Source: Evtepia sp.
Lineage (GTDB): Bacteria > Bacillota > Clostridia > Oscillospirales > Oscillospiraceae
Assembly: GCA_020025735.1 (NCBI GenBank)
Contig: JAHHRP010000108.1
Coordinates: forward strand, 1 to 6,124
DNA: 6,124 nt
Direction: 5' to 3'
Made by a program: the position numbers and the translations under genes. Numbering within the stretch: the first letter of the stretch is position 1; every line of letters starts with the position of its first letter. Positions 1-6,124 of this stretch are shown one piece after another. Under the pieces are notes generated by a model that saw nothing but the letters and a program-made list of their open reading frames with translations, was not told the DNA's origin and did not search any database.

Positions 1-47
1 CTCTTATGACCATTCAGAACGGCAATATTTTCATCATAGATTTTCAT
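1..47 (-). CDS. 5' end of an unrecognised leftward gene (partial)
   Basis: An ATG at 47-45 opens a frame of 15 full codons (MKIYDENIAVLNGHK) that runs off the left edge without a stop. The leader just before it is purine-rich, with GAAGAG about 8 nt upstream as a weak ribosome-binding site. A promoter-like region with a dyad lies 25-60 bp upstream. The short peptide reads like a normal soluble N-terminus (no signal peptide, no membrane segment), but I do not recognise the family. It is separated from the exporter unit by a terminator, so it is probably a separate transcript on the same strand. The call rests on position, start codon and upstream signals, because 15 codons cannot prove coding. 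Confidence 0.42.
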   Translation of the reverse strand, partial: MKIYDENIAVLNGHK

Positions 48-71
48 GCTTTTTCTCTTCTTTTTCTCTAA

Positions 72-109
72 AAAATCCATTTATAGAAAGATATGTAATG
101 GATTTTCAC
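72..109 (-). promoter_or_regulatory. Operator-like inverted repeat over a weak promoter
   Basis: AAAATCCAT at 72-80 is perfectly repeated in inverse as ATGGATTTT at 98-106. One further T-A pair (81/97) gives a 10-bp dyad with a 15-nt centre. On the minus strand a -10-like TATAAA lies at 85-80. Eighteen bases upstream, at 109-104, is GTGAAA (4 of 6 matches to TTGACA). The two arms therefore cover both promoter elements of the gene starting at 47. Arm centres are about 26 bp apart, roughly two and a half helical turns, which suits a dimeric repressor. The promoter is inferred and the dyad is directly visible. A weak hairpin in the 5' leader is the alternative. Confidence 0.38.
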
Positions 110-359
110 TTTACAGACATATCTTCTTTGTCAGTGCTTGTCTCATCGCCTCTTGCTTTGCAAAAAAACGCACCAACATCTCCCCTTTTCTCAGATGCAA
201 TCCCCTTCCTTTCCATACTTCCTGATCCTGTCTGGCCTTCTTAGCATACCATAAACAGCCTCTTTTTCAAAGCTCCCATGAGTGATCTTCTCAGTCAAAA
301 GCACAGACTCCAGCGGCAAGGCTTATATTGCCAAACTCCCTCTCCCCTCCCCTTTCTGG
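110..359. other. Intergenic stretch with no supported gene
   Basis: These 250 bases lie between the terminator of the two-gene unit and the promoter-like region of the left-edge gene. The plus strand is pyrimidine-rich. I see no RNA gene, riboswitch-like fold or insertion-sequence end. One minus-strand frame stays open for 51 codons (266-111) and reads as a lysine-rich helical stretch, but it has no credible start, so I do not call it a gene. Confidence 0.6.
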
Positions 360-412
360 AAAAAGAACCTCACATGGCCCTGGAAAACACGTTCCAAGGC
401 CATGTGAGGTTC
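360..412 (-). terminator. Strong intrinsic terminator of the exporter/GLUG unit
   Basis: The arm at 365-379 (GAACCTCACATGGCC) is the exact reverse complement of 398-412, a 15-bp perfect stem. After one C/A mismatch (380/397), five more pairs (381-385 with 392-396) follow, and a six-base loop closes the hairpin. Read on the minus strand, the hairpin starts six bases after the TAA stop of the GLUG gene and is followed directly by five U (364-360). This is the classic Rho-independent layout for leftward transcription. On the plus side there is no long T tract, so it is probably one-directional. Confidence 0.93.
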
Positions 413-418
413 GTGTGT

Positions 419-3400
419 TTATTCGTCAGAAGAACCTTCATGGGAGGATTCTTGGGCACTGTTCTGCGTTTTCTTCTTTCGCTTTTTTCTCCGCCAAAGA
501 AGGAAAGCAAACCCACCCACCAAAAGCAGACTCGCTAAAATGTATTTGACCATCTGACTGTCATCTTTTACCAGACAAAACGTCACTGTTTCCTGATTGA
601 CTGGGAAGAGTAGATAACTCCCATCCTGCTGACTATCCTGCTTGGTCCAACCTTCGTCAGTCTGAACCAGAATGGCATAGTGCCCATCTTCTTCTGGCAT
701 ACGGCAATGGACAGTATAGGTAATCGTCTTCATCATTGGGTCCTTTACTGTGACAGTATATGAAGTCCCTGTCCGCTCATTCCCCCAGTCATCGGTCAAA
801 GTGATTTCCTGGTCCTCATGAGACACTGCCGCCTTGGTACTGAAGCTGCCATCAACTAGAATCTGAGGAAGTTCGCCTCCATCCGTCATAGAGGAGGTAT
901 AGGGCGTGTAGACAGCCTCTAATGTTTGGCTGGCCATCAGGCAAGTATAATCCATATCCGGCCAGGATGCTGAGTAACCCGCTTTGGGAGGAATCTCTGG
1001 TAAACTGTCAATCCCCTTTCCATACTGGAAGGGTACCACCGCTACCTCTTTCCCGTCCGCCTGGAAGCGCAGCTCCATCTGAGCAAACATTTCCGGCGCG
1101 CCAGATGCACAGAGCGTCTCAAATGCCACTGGCTCTGCCTTGCCGCTGTAACTGATGCCGTCAATCGCCCCTAATGTTGTCTGCGTAAATGTGCTGCCAG
1201 TCACCTGACCATCTGGAGCCACATCGCCAGCCACTGCGCCCAAATAGGCGCTGCCTTCCTTGAGATTAACTAACGTATGACAACGAGATAATGTAGAACC
1301 ATATCCGGCCACACCCCCTACATAGTTTTCCCCAGAAAGGGTACACCGAATCCAACTGTCTCGAATGGTCCCCCAGGATGCTCCAGCAATGCCACCGACA
1401 TAGCTGCCGTCTGTACTGCTCACGGTGCCGTAGCTCTCACAGCCAGTTACCTGTCCCAAGTCCATCCGGCCCACGATGCCTCCGACATCATCCTTTTTCC
1501 CTGTCACTTCTCCCTCGTTGCTGCAGTTGCGGGTCACCGCTTTGGTCTGAAAGCGAACATCCATGGAACGATCCCCGGTCTCCTTCAGGTCATCCTCTGG
1601 ATCGAAATCATACTCGATGGCCATAGAACCTGCTACGCCAGCCACATTCACATCTCCAAAAATCTTCCCCTGGTTCTTAGAGTCCGATAGACTTCCTGCC
1701 CGCTGCTCCTGGCCATTGGTCTGATCAGAAATATCCTCAATCGGCTCCCGATCCTTATTATTTTTTTTATCAGAACTCTCCTGATGCAACAGGTCTGTAA
1801 TAACCCGAAGCTGCTGATTGATCCCTTTTAAATCCTCCAATACTTTTTCGGACGAATGGCTGAGCAGATCGTTCAAATCATCTGCACTGTCCAGCAAGTT
1901 GGAAACTGCTCCATCCAGAGCATCGCCCCGCTCTGTCACCTCGCTGCCAATGGGCGTAAAGGCTATGGTGGGGCTTTCCGCCAGCGTCTTAATCATGTCA
2001 TATAGGGCATCTGTGCTCTCATCCAGCAAGGTAAAAGCATCTTTCATCGCATCTCCTGCCTGGCGTAAGGATTCAATGGCACTGTCTCCAAAGTCCCCTG
2101 CCTCCTTCAAATCGTCAATGGCATCCAAAAGATGTTCCCCTGCCAGATGCAGGGCATCCGATCCATTTTGGAAATCCCCCGCTGCTGCCTTTAACTCTTC
2201 CAACGCAGTCTTCAGATCTTCGGCACTCCCAGAAAAATTGTTTTTCAGTTTCTCAAGTGCCATACGAATGTTATGCAGACCACCTGCTGTGCTGTTTCCC
2301 GCTGTTGCCAATTCCGCGAACCCTTGATGGAAATTTTCCATGGCTGCTCCAATGTCCGGCAATGCGGAAAAACCATTATGCAATGTTTCCATTGCGTTGG
2401 AAAATTGTTGGACACCTTGAGCCAGTTGAGATATCCCCTCAGAAAGTCGGTCCATGGCCGCTTCTATCTTCTTCGGGTCACCCAATGCGTCTTTCAAGGC
2501 ATCCTGACTGGCCTGGATATGCTCCATGGCACTGGAAATCTCCTCCGTTGCCGTCAAGGCGTCCTGAAGTGCCTCCCGGAGATCATCCGCCGCTTCCCCC
2601 ACCAGGTCTCCCGCCTGCTCTGCCTCATCTAAGGCTTTTTGCATGGCTTCCACTGCCCGGGTCAATTCCTCCGGCATATCACCCAAGGTTTCCAGAATGG
2701 GGGTCATCTGCTGGAGTGCCCAGGAAACACGGGCAGAAAGATCATTGACCTGATCCAGATTGCCATTGGCCCAATCTGTGACCGCATCAATCAAATCCCC
2801 TGTGGCTGCCTGGGCATTGCTGGCATGAGCCGTCATGGTCTTGATCTGTGCCGTCGTGGAGACTCGGATCCCATCAGTATCTGCAAGGAGATGGTCCATC
2901 TGGTCGCTGAGGGTCCCCAATTCTGTCCAAAGACGATTCATGAGGTCTTCCCCATAGCGCAGAAACACCTCTGGTTCAAGCTGCCCGACGATTCCCCCTA
3001 CGTCTTTTCGCCCCTGTATGGTACCCTGGTTCTGACAGGCATTAAGGTAACCAGACTGCCGTCCAGCAATCCCCCCTACATTATACCCCATGTGCTCATA
3101 GCCCACGGTCCCTGTGTTCTGGCAGCTTTGCAAAATTCCCGTAGAGAAGCCCGTGATGCCACCGATATCTGTGCAGGCAGGAAGGTTTTCTGTGGAGTTC
3201 CATGGCCGATCCTCTGCACTTTCCAGTTCGGTCTGACCCTCCACCTCCTCCGTGTTGATGCTTCCCTGATTCACGCACTGGAGGATGCTGCCAAAATTCT
3301 GTCCAGCAATCCCCCCCACATAGTGTTCCCCAGTAACCGCACCGGTGAAGGTGCAGTTGATGATCTGTCCTCCAGATTCATTCACCCCCACCAGGCCGCC

Positions 3401-3865
3401 AATGGTGCTCTTGCCTCGGACCGTTCCTTTGGCAGTGCAGGAACGGAGTTTTCCTCGGTTGCTCCCCACCAGAAGGCCCAAATGATCCTGAAGATCCGTG
3501 GGTGTGATGGAACCCTCCACATGAAGGTTCGCAATTTCTCCGCCGGGCTGAAGATAGCGGAACAATCCCCGGACATTTCCACTGCCGGTAAGAGACAACC
3601 CAGAAATGGTATGCCCCTGCCCATCAAAACTCCCCCCAAAGGTGGGAATGGGAAAAACTTCTTTTCCTGACAGATCAATATCCGCTGCCAAAACCACTCG
3701 CTTGCCCCGTGACCAACTATCCAAAGTGCAGTTGCGAGCCAGTTCGGCCAAGTCCTCCGCTGTGCTGAGGGTGATCTCTCTCCCAACGGCAGCTGCTGGC
3801 GCAGCCAGAGAGAAAAGAATGGTCAGCGTCAGCAGACCAGCCAGCCAATTATTCCGTCGTCTCAT
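419..3865 (-). CDS. Secreted, membrane-anchored GLUG-repeat protein with a long coiled-coil insert
   Basis: A 1148-residue surface protein of unknown function. Residues 1-26 form a signal peptide (MRRRNNW, hydrophobic core, AAPAAA). Residues 29-96 look like the N-terminal cap of a beta-helix (ADIDLSG, FDGQGHTISGL). GLUG repeats (VGGIAG, IGGLVG and similar) fill about 97-296 and 721-900. Between them, about 300-700 is nearly all helix/coiled coil, rich in Ala, Leu, Asp and Glu, resembling the L-x-x-G spaced helices of YhgE/Pip-type proteins. Residues 930-988 resemble an InlB/Flg_new beta module (PEIPPKAGYSASW). Residues 1106-1124 form one transmembrane helix, followed by RRKKRKKK and a Ser/Glu-rich tail. 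There is no LPXTG. The ATG at 3865 is chosen because AGGAGG lies 9 nt upstream. The in-frame TTG at 3895 would add ten residues and has no such site. The gene overlaps the exporter gene by 17 nt, so it is probably a partner or accessory of that exporter. Domain calls are solid by eye; the role is inferred. Confidence 0.93.
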   Translation of the reverse strand: MRRRNNWLAGLLTLTILFSLAAPAAAVGREITLSTAEDLAELARNCTLDSWSRGKRVVLAADIDLSGKEVFPIPTFGGSFDGQGHTISGLSLTGSGNVRGLFRYLQPGGEIANLHVEGSITPTDLQDHLGLLVGSNRGKLRSCTAKGTVRGKSTIGGLVGVNESGGQIINCTFTGAVTGEHYVGGIAGQNFGSILQCVNQGSINTEEVEGQTELESAEDRPWNSTENLPACTDIGGITGFSTGILQSCQNTGTVGYEHMGYNVGGIAGRQSGYLNACQNQGTIQGRKDVGGIVGQLEPEVFLRYGEDLMNRLWTELGTLSDQMDHLLADTDGIRVSTTAQIKTMTAHASNAQAATGDLIDAVTDWANGNLDQVNDLSARVSWALQQMTPILETLGDMPEELTRAVEAMQKALDEAEQAGDLVGEAADDLREALQDALTATEEISSAMEHIQASQDALKDALGDPKKIEAAMDRLSEGISQLAQGVQQFSNAMETLHNGFSALPDIGAAMENFHQGFAELATAGNSTAGGLHNIRMALEKLKNNFSGSAEDLKTALEELKAAAGDFQNGSDALHLAGEHLLDAIDDLKEAGDFGDSAIESLRQAGDAMKDAFTLLDESTDALYDMIKTLAESPTIAFTPIGSEVTERGDALDGAVSNLLDSADDLNDLLSHSSEKVLEDLKGINQQLRVITDLLHQESSDKKNNKDREPIEDISDQTNGQEQRAGSLSDSKNQGKIFGDVNVAGVAGSMAIEYDFDPEDDLKETGDRSMDVRFQTKAVTRNCSNEGEVTGKKDDVGGIVGRMDLGQVTGCESYGTVSSTDGSYVGGIAGASWGTIRDSWIRCTLSGENYVGGVAGYGSTLSRCHTLVNLKEGSAYLGAVAGDVAPDGQVTGSTFTQTTLGAIDGISYSGKAEPVAFETLCASGAPEMFAQMELRFQADGKEVAVVPFQYGKGIDSLPEIPPKAGYSASWPDMDYTCLMASQTLEAVYTPYTSSMTDGGELPQILVDGSFSTKAAVSHEDQEITLTDDWGNERTGTSYTVTVKDPMMKTITYTVHCRMPEEDGHYAILVQTDEGWTKQDSQQDGSYLLFPVNQETVTFCLVKDDSQMVKYILASLLLVGGFAFLLWRRKKRKKKTQNSAQESSHEGSSDE
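1166..1705 (-). repeat. Second GLUG-repeat block (residues about 721-900)
   Basis: About five degenerate GLUG units follow the helical insert: VNVAGVAGS, DDVGGIVGR, SYVGGIAGA, NYVGGVAGY and AYLGAVAGD, each followed by a strand ending near a Cys or Ser and a Gly. GLUG motifs are known as short beta-helix-like repeats of bacterial surface proteins. An acidic insertion (about residues 751-776, EYDFDPEDD) interrupts the first unit. The spacing of about 25-30 residues per turn resumes after it. Confidence 0.8.
1740..1782 (-). promoter_or_regulatory. Candidate -1 frameshift or transcriptional-slippage site
   Basis: In the mRNA sense, SD-like AGGAG (1782-1778) is followed after 11 nt by the in-frame heptamer A AAA AAT (1766-1760), inside a run of eight A (1768-1761). 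A -1 shift reads TAA at once (1760-1758), with a second TAA right behind it (1757-1755). ATCGG at 1752-1748 pairs with CCGAT at 1744-1740 around a GAG loop, seven bases after the heptamer. The order SD, slippery run, hairpin matches the E. coli dnaX cassette. The shifted product would be 702 residues, ending after the coiled coil. The hairpin is small and the heptamer ends in T and not G, so function is unproven. Confidence 0.35.
1766..2968 (-). other. Region encoding the helical/coiled-coil insert (residues about 300-700)
   Basis: About 400 residues with almost no beta-strand character and spaced hydrophobic positions, for example MDRLSEGISQLAQGVQQFS (471-489). Repeated short helices have the form alpha-x-x-L-x-x-A/G. 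It starts directly after the last repeat of the first GLUG block (VGQLEPEVFLRYGEDLMN) and ends in a charged linker (SSDKKNNKDREP). Such helices are typical of extracellular parts of YhgE/Pip and related Gram-positive envelope proteins. Pro and Gly breaks near 396-398, 462-464 and 630-638 suggest several stacked helices or hairpins and not one long rod. The domain limits are by eye. Confidence 0.75.
2978..3577 (-). repeat. First GLUG-repeat block (residues about 97-296)
   Basis: About six units of the GLUG type: DHLGLLVGS, STIGGLVGV, HYVGGIAGQ, TDIGGITGF, YNVGGIAGR and KDVGGIVGQ. Five of the strands that follow carry a Cys at the same place (C143, C171, C197, C248, C277), usually as C-x-N/F-x-G. 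This column would stack on one face of a beta-helix. A polar insertion at about 204-231 separates the third and fourth units. At DNA level the repeats show as recurring CCCCCC-CACAT or TACAT blocks on the plus strand (for example near 3071, 3311 and 1314). Confidence 0.85.
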
Positions 3866-6124
3866 GGTCTGTCCCCTCCTGTGTGGTCTCTTCAATCGCC
3901 TCTTGGTGGGTCACCTCCTGGTATGCACCAACGCCAATGAGCGCAGAGATATCCCCGCGAATGACCCCCTGGATATTTGCATCCACCACGCCAGAAATAC
4001 GTCCCCGAACTCGTCCGTTGACATAAACCGTCCCTGTGGTCCGTCGCATCGCCTCGGGCACATTCATTCGGAAGCTGGTTTTTTCTACGATAATGTCTCC
4101 CAGCAACAGAATCTGCGGCAGGACAAACATGACCAGGAACATAGAGATCACCGTTCCTCGGCTCAGGCACTCCCCAATGCCCACAATAGGACCGTCGGTA
4201 GAGATCTTGCCAATAAGGAACCCCGCGGAGGCCAAAATAGATCCAGAGGTAAGCACCGTGGGGAACGACAGCTCCAGCGCTTTCACAATCGCTTTCTTGG
4301 GGGGCATGGCATTTTTCAACTCACGGTACCAGGTAGAGATCACAATGGCATAGTCAATGTTTGCACCCATCTGAATTGATGTCACGATGAGATAGCTCAG
4401 GAAGAAAATCGGGGTCTGGGTAATCCCTGGGAAAGAAAAGTTAAAGAAGATACTGCCCTGGATAATCAAAATCAGCAGCACTGGCAGCCCGACTGACTGG
4501 AATGTAAACAGCAGCACCAGAATCACGAAGACCACTGAGAGCACCGAAATCATCACGTTGTCTCTGGCAAAGGAAGAGGACAAATCATAGTCACTGGTGG
4601 AGTTGCCCACAAGATAAACCTGGTCTGCATCATAGAACTTCTCTGCCTCCTGATGAACCGTATGTAAAAAATCAAAGGTCTCCTGTCCTTCCTCTGGCAG
4701 GTTCAGCAAAAGGAGCATTCGGGTATAGTGTTCTCCCAGCATCTGGGCACGTCCGGCCACCAACTGCTCATGGAGATCCTCCATCTTTTCTCCCGTCTCC
4801 CCCTCCAGGACGAAGTACCCTGCCTCCTGCTGATCGTAGGCAAACAGAAACAGGTCCATAAGAGGCACAGCATAACTGTCGATGCCTCCTACAATACGTC
4901 CGTAATCATCATGCTGGGTGGCGTAGGCAGTGTAGAGCAGACAGGCTACCTCATAGTCCAGGTCTGCCATCTCTGCAAACTCACGGGGTTTTAGGGAGTC
5001 AGTAATGGTATATCCATCCGTAGCCTCAATGTTGGATAGGCCCATGGCAGTGTCGATCTCTTCATAACTGCTTAATCGATCCAACAGTGCCTTTTCCTTG
5101 GCATAATCCCCTTTTGGCACCAGCAAGGCTGCCACATTCTGGGCGCCAAAGCGATCATTGATCTTTTGCTGTGCAATCTGTTCCTCACTTTGCTGGCTGG
5201 TTTTCAGCTGCGTATTGCCATAGACATAGGGGCACTGGTTCGACATCAAGAAACCCAAAACCAGGCAAACAGCAAAAATAGGAACGCTGATATACCGCGC
5301 CTTCACCGCCAGCTGTCCCCATTTCTGGATGGAAGGAACAAAGTTACGGTGCTTGGTCTTTTCCATGGCTCTGGAAAAAAGAATCAGCAGCCCCGGCATA
5401 AGGGTGAAGACAGACAACAGACTAAACCCAATGGCTTTGATAAGAACGATGCCCATGTCAAACCCAATACGGAACTGCATAAACATCATGGCAGCCAAAC
5501 CAGAGATCGTTGTCAAGCTACTGGCAGAAATAGCAGGAATGGCCGCACTAAGGGCCTCAATACAAGCACTGCGATCATCCTCAGTGTGCTCTCTGGCCTC
5601 CAAAAAACGGTGCAGCAGGATAATCGCATAGTCAATGGCCAGCGCCAACTGAAGCACCACAGTAACAGAATTTGAAATAAATGAAATTTCTCCCAACAGA
5701 AAGTTGGTCCCCATGTTCAGCAAAGCTGCTGCCCCAAAAGTGATCATCAGCACTGGGATCTCTGCATAGGAGTGAGACGTCAGACCCAAAACCAGCACAA
5801 TGATGACCACAGCCACAGCAAAAATGATCCCCATTTCCTTCTCTAGGGATTCTGCTTGAGAAGATCCTACTGCGCTGTCAATATAGGCATCATAAGGTTC
5901 CAGCTTGGTCTTGATCTCTTCCATGGCCGCCAAGCTCACAGGATCCTCATCTTCCCCATCAAACGTCACGGAAATCAGCGCATCAGACCCCTTGAAATAC
6001 TCCTGGATGTCCTCAGGTGTCTCTTCTTCCTCTGTTCCAAACGACGCTGAGGTTACCCCATCAATGCTTTCCAACTGCTCAGCCAAATCCGCTGCCATGT
6101 CATAGGTTATGTTAGAGACCATGA
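3849..6124 (-). CDS. MMPL-family RND exporter (5' end missing)
   Basis: A proton-driven RND superfamily exporter of the MMPL type in the cell membrane; the substrate is unknown (members export lipids, envelope precursors or toxic compounds). The frame is open to the right edge. The first visible Met (6122) is internal, since TM1 and roughly 90-100 residues expected before the conserved 'l..idGV' segment are absent. Counting from that Met: end of the first external domain to about 95; TM2-6 in 98-250; TM7 about 277-293; second external domain 294-522; TM8-12 in 523-678; tail 679-757. IDYAIILLHRF (D164, Y165, TM4) and IDYAIVISTWY (D590, Y591, TM10) match the Asp-Tyr pairs that relay protons in MmpL3. 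HRFLEARE after TM4 is typical of the family. The second external domain has no long coiled coil of its own. The tail carries a bactofilin-like repeat and a Thr/Glu-rich end that overlaps the next gene. The family call is secure; the substrate is unknown. Confidence 0.95.
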   Translation of the reverse strand, partial: MVSNITYDMAADLAEQLESIDGVTSASFGTEEEETPEDIQEYFKGSDALISVTFDGEDEDPVSLAAMEEIKTKLEPYDAYIDSAVGSSQAESLEKEMGIIFAVAVVIIVLVLGLTSHSYAEIPVLMITFGAAALLNMGTNFLLGEISFISNSVTVVLQLALAIDYAIILLHRFLEAREHTEDDRSACIEALSAAIPAISASSLTTISGLAAMMFMQFRIGFDMGIVLIKAIGFSLLSVFTLMPGLLILFSRAMEKTKHRNFVPSIQKWGQLAVKARYISVPIFAVCLVLGFLMSNQCPYVYGNTQLKTSQQSEEQIAQQKINDRFGAQNVAALLVPKGDYAKEKALLDRLSSYEEIDTAMGLSNIEATDGYTITDSLKPREFAEMADLDYEVACLLYTAYATQHDDYGRIVGGIDSYAVPLMDLFLFAYDQQEAGYFVLEGETGEKMEDLHEQLVAGRAQMLGEHYTRMLLLLNLPEEGQETFDFLHTVHQEAEKFYDADQVYLVGNSTSDYDLSSSFARDNVMISVLSVVFVILVLLFTFQSVGLPVLLILIIQGSIFFNFSFPGITQTPIFFLSYLIVTSIQMGANIDYAIVISTWYRELKNAMPPKKAIVKALELSFPTVLTSGSILASAGFLIGKISTDGPIVGIGECLSRGTVISMFLVMFVLPQILLLGDIIVEKTSFRMNVPEAMRRTTGTVYVNGRVRGRISGVVDANIQGVIRGDISALIGVGAYQEVTHQEAIEETTQEGTDHETTE
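3873..3880 (-). promoter_or_regulatory. Strong ribosome-binding site that fixes the GLUG gene start
   Basis: In mRNA sense AGGAGGGG at 3880-3873 precedes ATG at 3865; nine bases separate AGGAGG from the start. The site lies within the last codons of the exporter gene (Gln-Glu-Gly). The exporter stop (TAA, 3851-3849) falls 14 nt inside the downstream gene, so a terminating ribosome can restart locally. This arrangement supports translational coupling and rules against the upstream TTG at 3895 as the main start. Confidence 0.88.
3936..4034 (-). other. Bactofilin-like beta-repeat in the exporter's cytoplasmic tail
   Basis: After TM12, residues about 697-729 read VYVNGRVRGRISGVVDANI followed by QGVIRGDISALIG. 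Gly recurs every four to seven residues between short Val/Ile strands, as in the right-handed beta-helix of bactofilins (G-x-V/I, GDI). With TM12 ending near 678 and an even helix count, this tail should be cytoplasmic. It is far shorter than a full bactofilin (about 100 residues), so it may be only a beta-hairpin or one to two turns that help oligomerise the transporter. The similarity is by pattern only. Confidence 0.5.

Noticed and set aside
156..207. Possible second terminator (CATCT/AGATG stem with a nearby T7 run on the minus strand)
   Set aside because: The stem is only 5-6 bp, the loop is 11 nt and the T run is separated from it by several bases. No gene ends just upstream.
419..560. 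Sortase cell-wall sorting signal at the GLUG protein C-terminus
   Set aside because: A transmembrane helix and basic residues are present, but there is no LPXTG-like motif before the helix, and the tail after it (about 24 residues) is longer than usual for a sorting signal. A plain membrane anchor fits better.
1818..2327. Plus-strand Ser/Ala-rich open frame (169 codons)
   Set aside because: It is the antisense of the Ala/Leu/Asp-rich coiled coil, which automatically yields Ser/Phe/Lys-rich shadow frames.
2639..3670. Long plus-strand open frame (343 codons) antisense to the GLUG gene
   Set aside because: It lies wholly within a well-supported minus-strand gene, has a Cys/His/Pro/Ser-rich shadow composition, and shows no recognisable domain or ribosome-binding site.
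3866..3895. TTG start adding ten residues to the GLUG protein
   Set aside because: It has no Shine-Dalgarno site of note and would place a very polar KRPHRRGQT segment before the signal peptide. The ATG at 3865 has AGGAGG at ideal spacing.
3606..4379. Plus-strand open frame (257 codons) across the gene junction
   Set aside because: It is a shadow of two real genes and their overlap. Its composition (Arg/Asn/His-rich, no domain) is not protein-like.
6120..6122. ATG at 6122 as the true start of the exporter
   Set aside because: The protein would lack TM1 and the start of the first external domain, which MMPL proteins need. The frame is still open at the window edge and only two bases remain to judge any ribosome-binding site.
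1..6124. CRISPR arrays, tRNA/rRNA genes, insertion sequences
   Set aside because: No regularly spaced repeats, cloverleaf-like segments, transposase-like frames or terminal inverted repeats were seen. The repeats present are coding GLUG units.

Overview
The window suggests a Gram-positive, gut-type member of the Clostridia (Bacillota). Base composition is moderate, close to 50 % GC by eye. The Shine-Dalgarno sequences are strong AGGAGG type. An MMPL/RND exporter appears without an outer-membrane or membrane-fusion partner, and a large secreted GLUG-repeat protein has a C-terminal membrane anchor. This placement is inferred from gene style and not from any marker gene.

All supported genes lie on the minus strand and read right to left. 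From the right edge to 3849 is the 3' part of an MMPL-family (RND superfamily) exporter. Its first transmembrane helix and start lie outside the window. The remaining eleven helices, the second large external domain and both Asp-Tyr pairs of the proton relay are present. It ends in a cytoplasmic tail with a short bactofilin-like beta-repeat. Its last codons overlap by 17 nt the start of the second gene (419-3865), a 1148-residue surface protein. That protein has a signal peptide, GLUG beta-helix repeats, about 400 residues of helix/coiled coil, a second GLUG block, an InlB/Flg_new-like beta module, one transmembrane helix and a basic cytoplasmic tail. A strong intrinsic terminator at 360-412 closes the unit.

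Left of the terminator is about 250 bp with no convincing gene. It is followed by an operator-like dyad over a weak promoter, and by the first 15 codons of another leftward gene that runs off the left edge.

The two main genes are probably translationally coupled and may form one envelope complex: a proton-driven exporter plus an extracellular coiled-coil/beta-helix partner. The most unusual signal is inside the second gene at 1740-1782. An SD-like AGGAG, an A8 slippery run, an immediate tandem stop in the -1 frame and a small hairpin are arranged as in the dnaX frameshift cassette. If it works, it would release a 702-residue secreted form lacking the membrane anchor.
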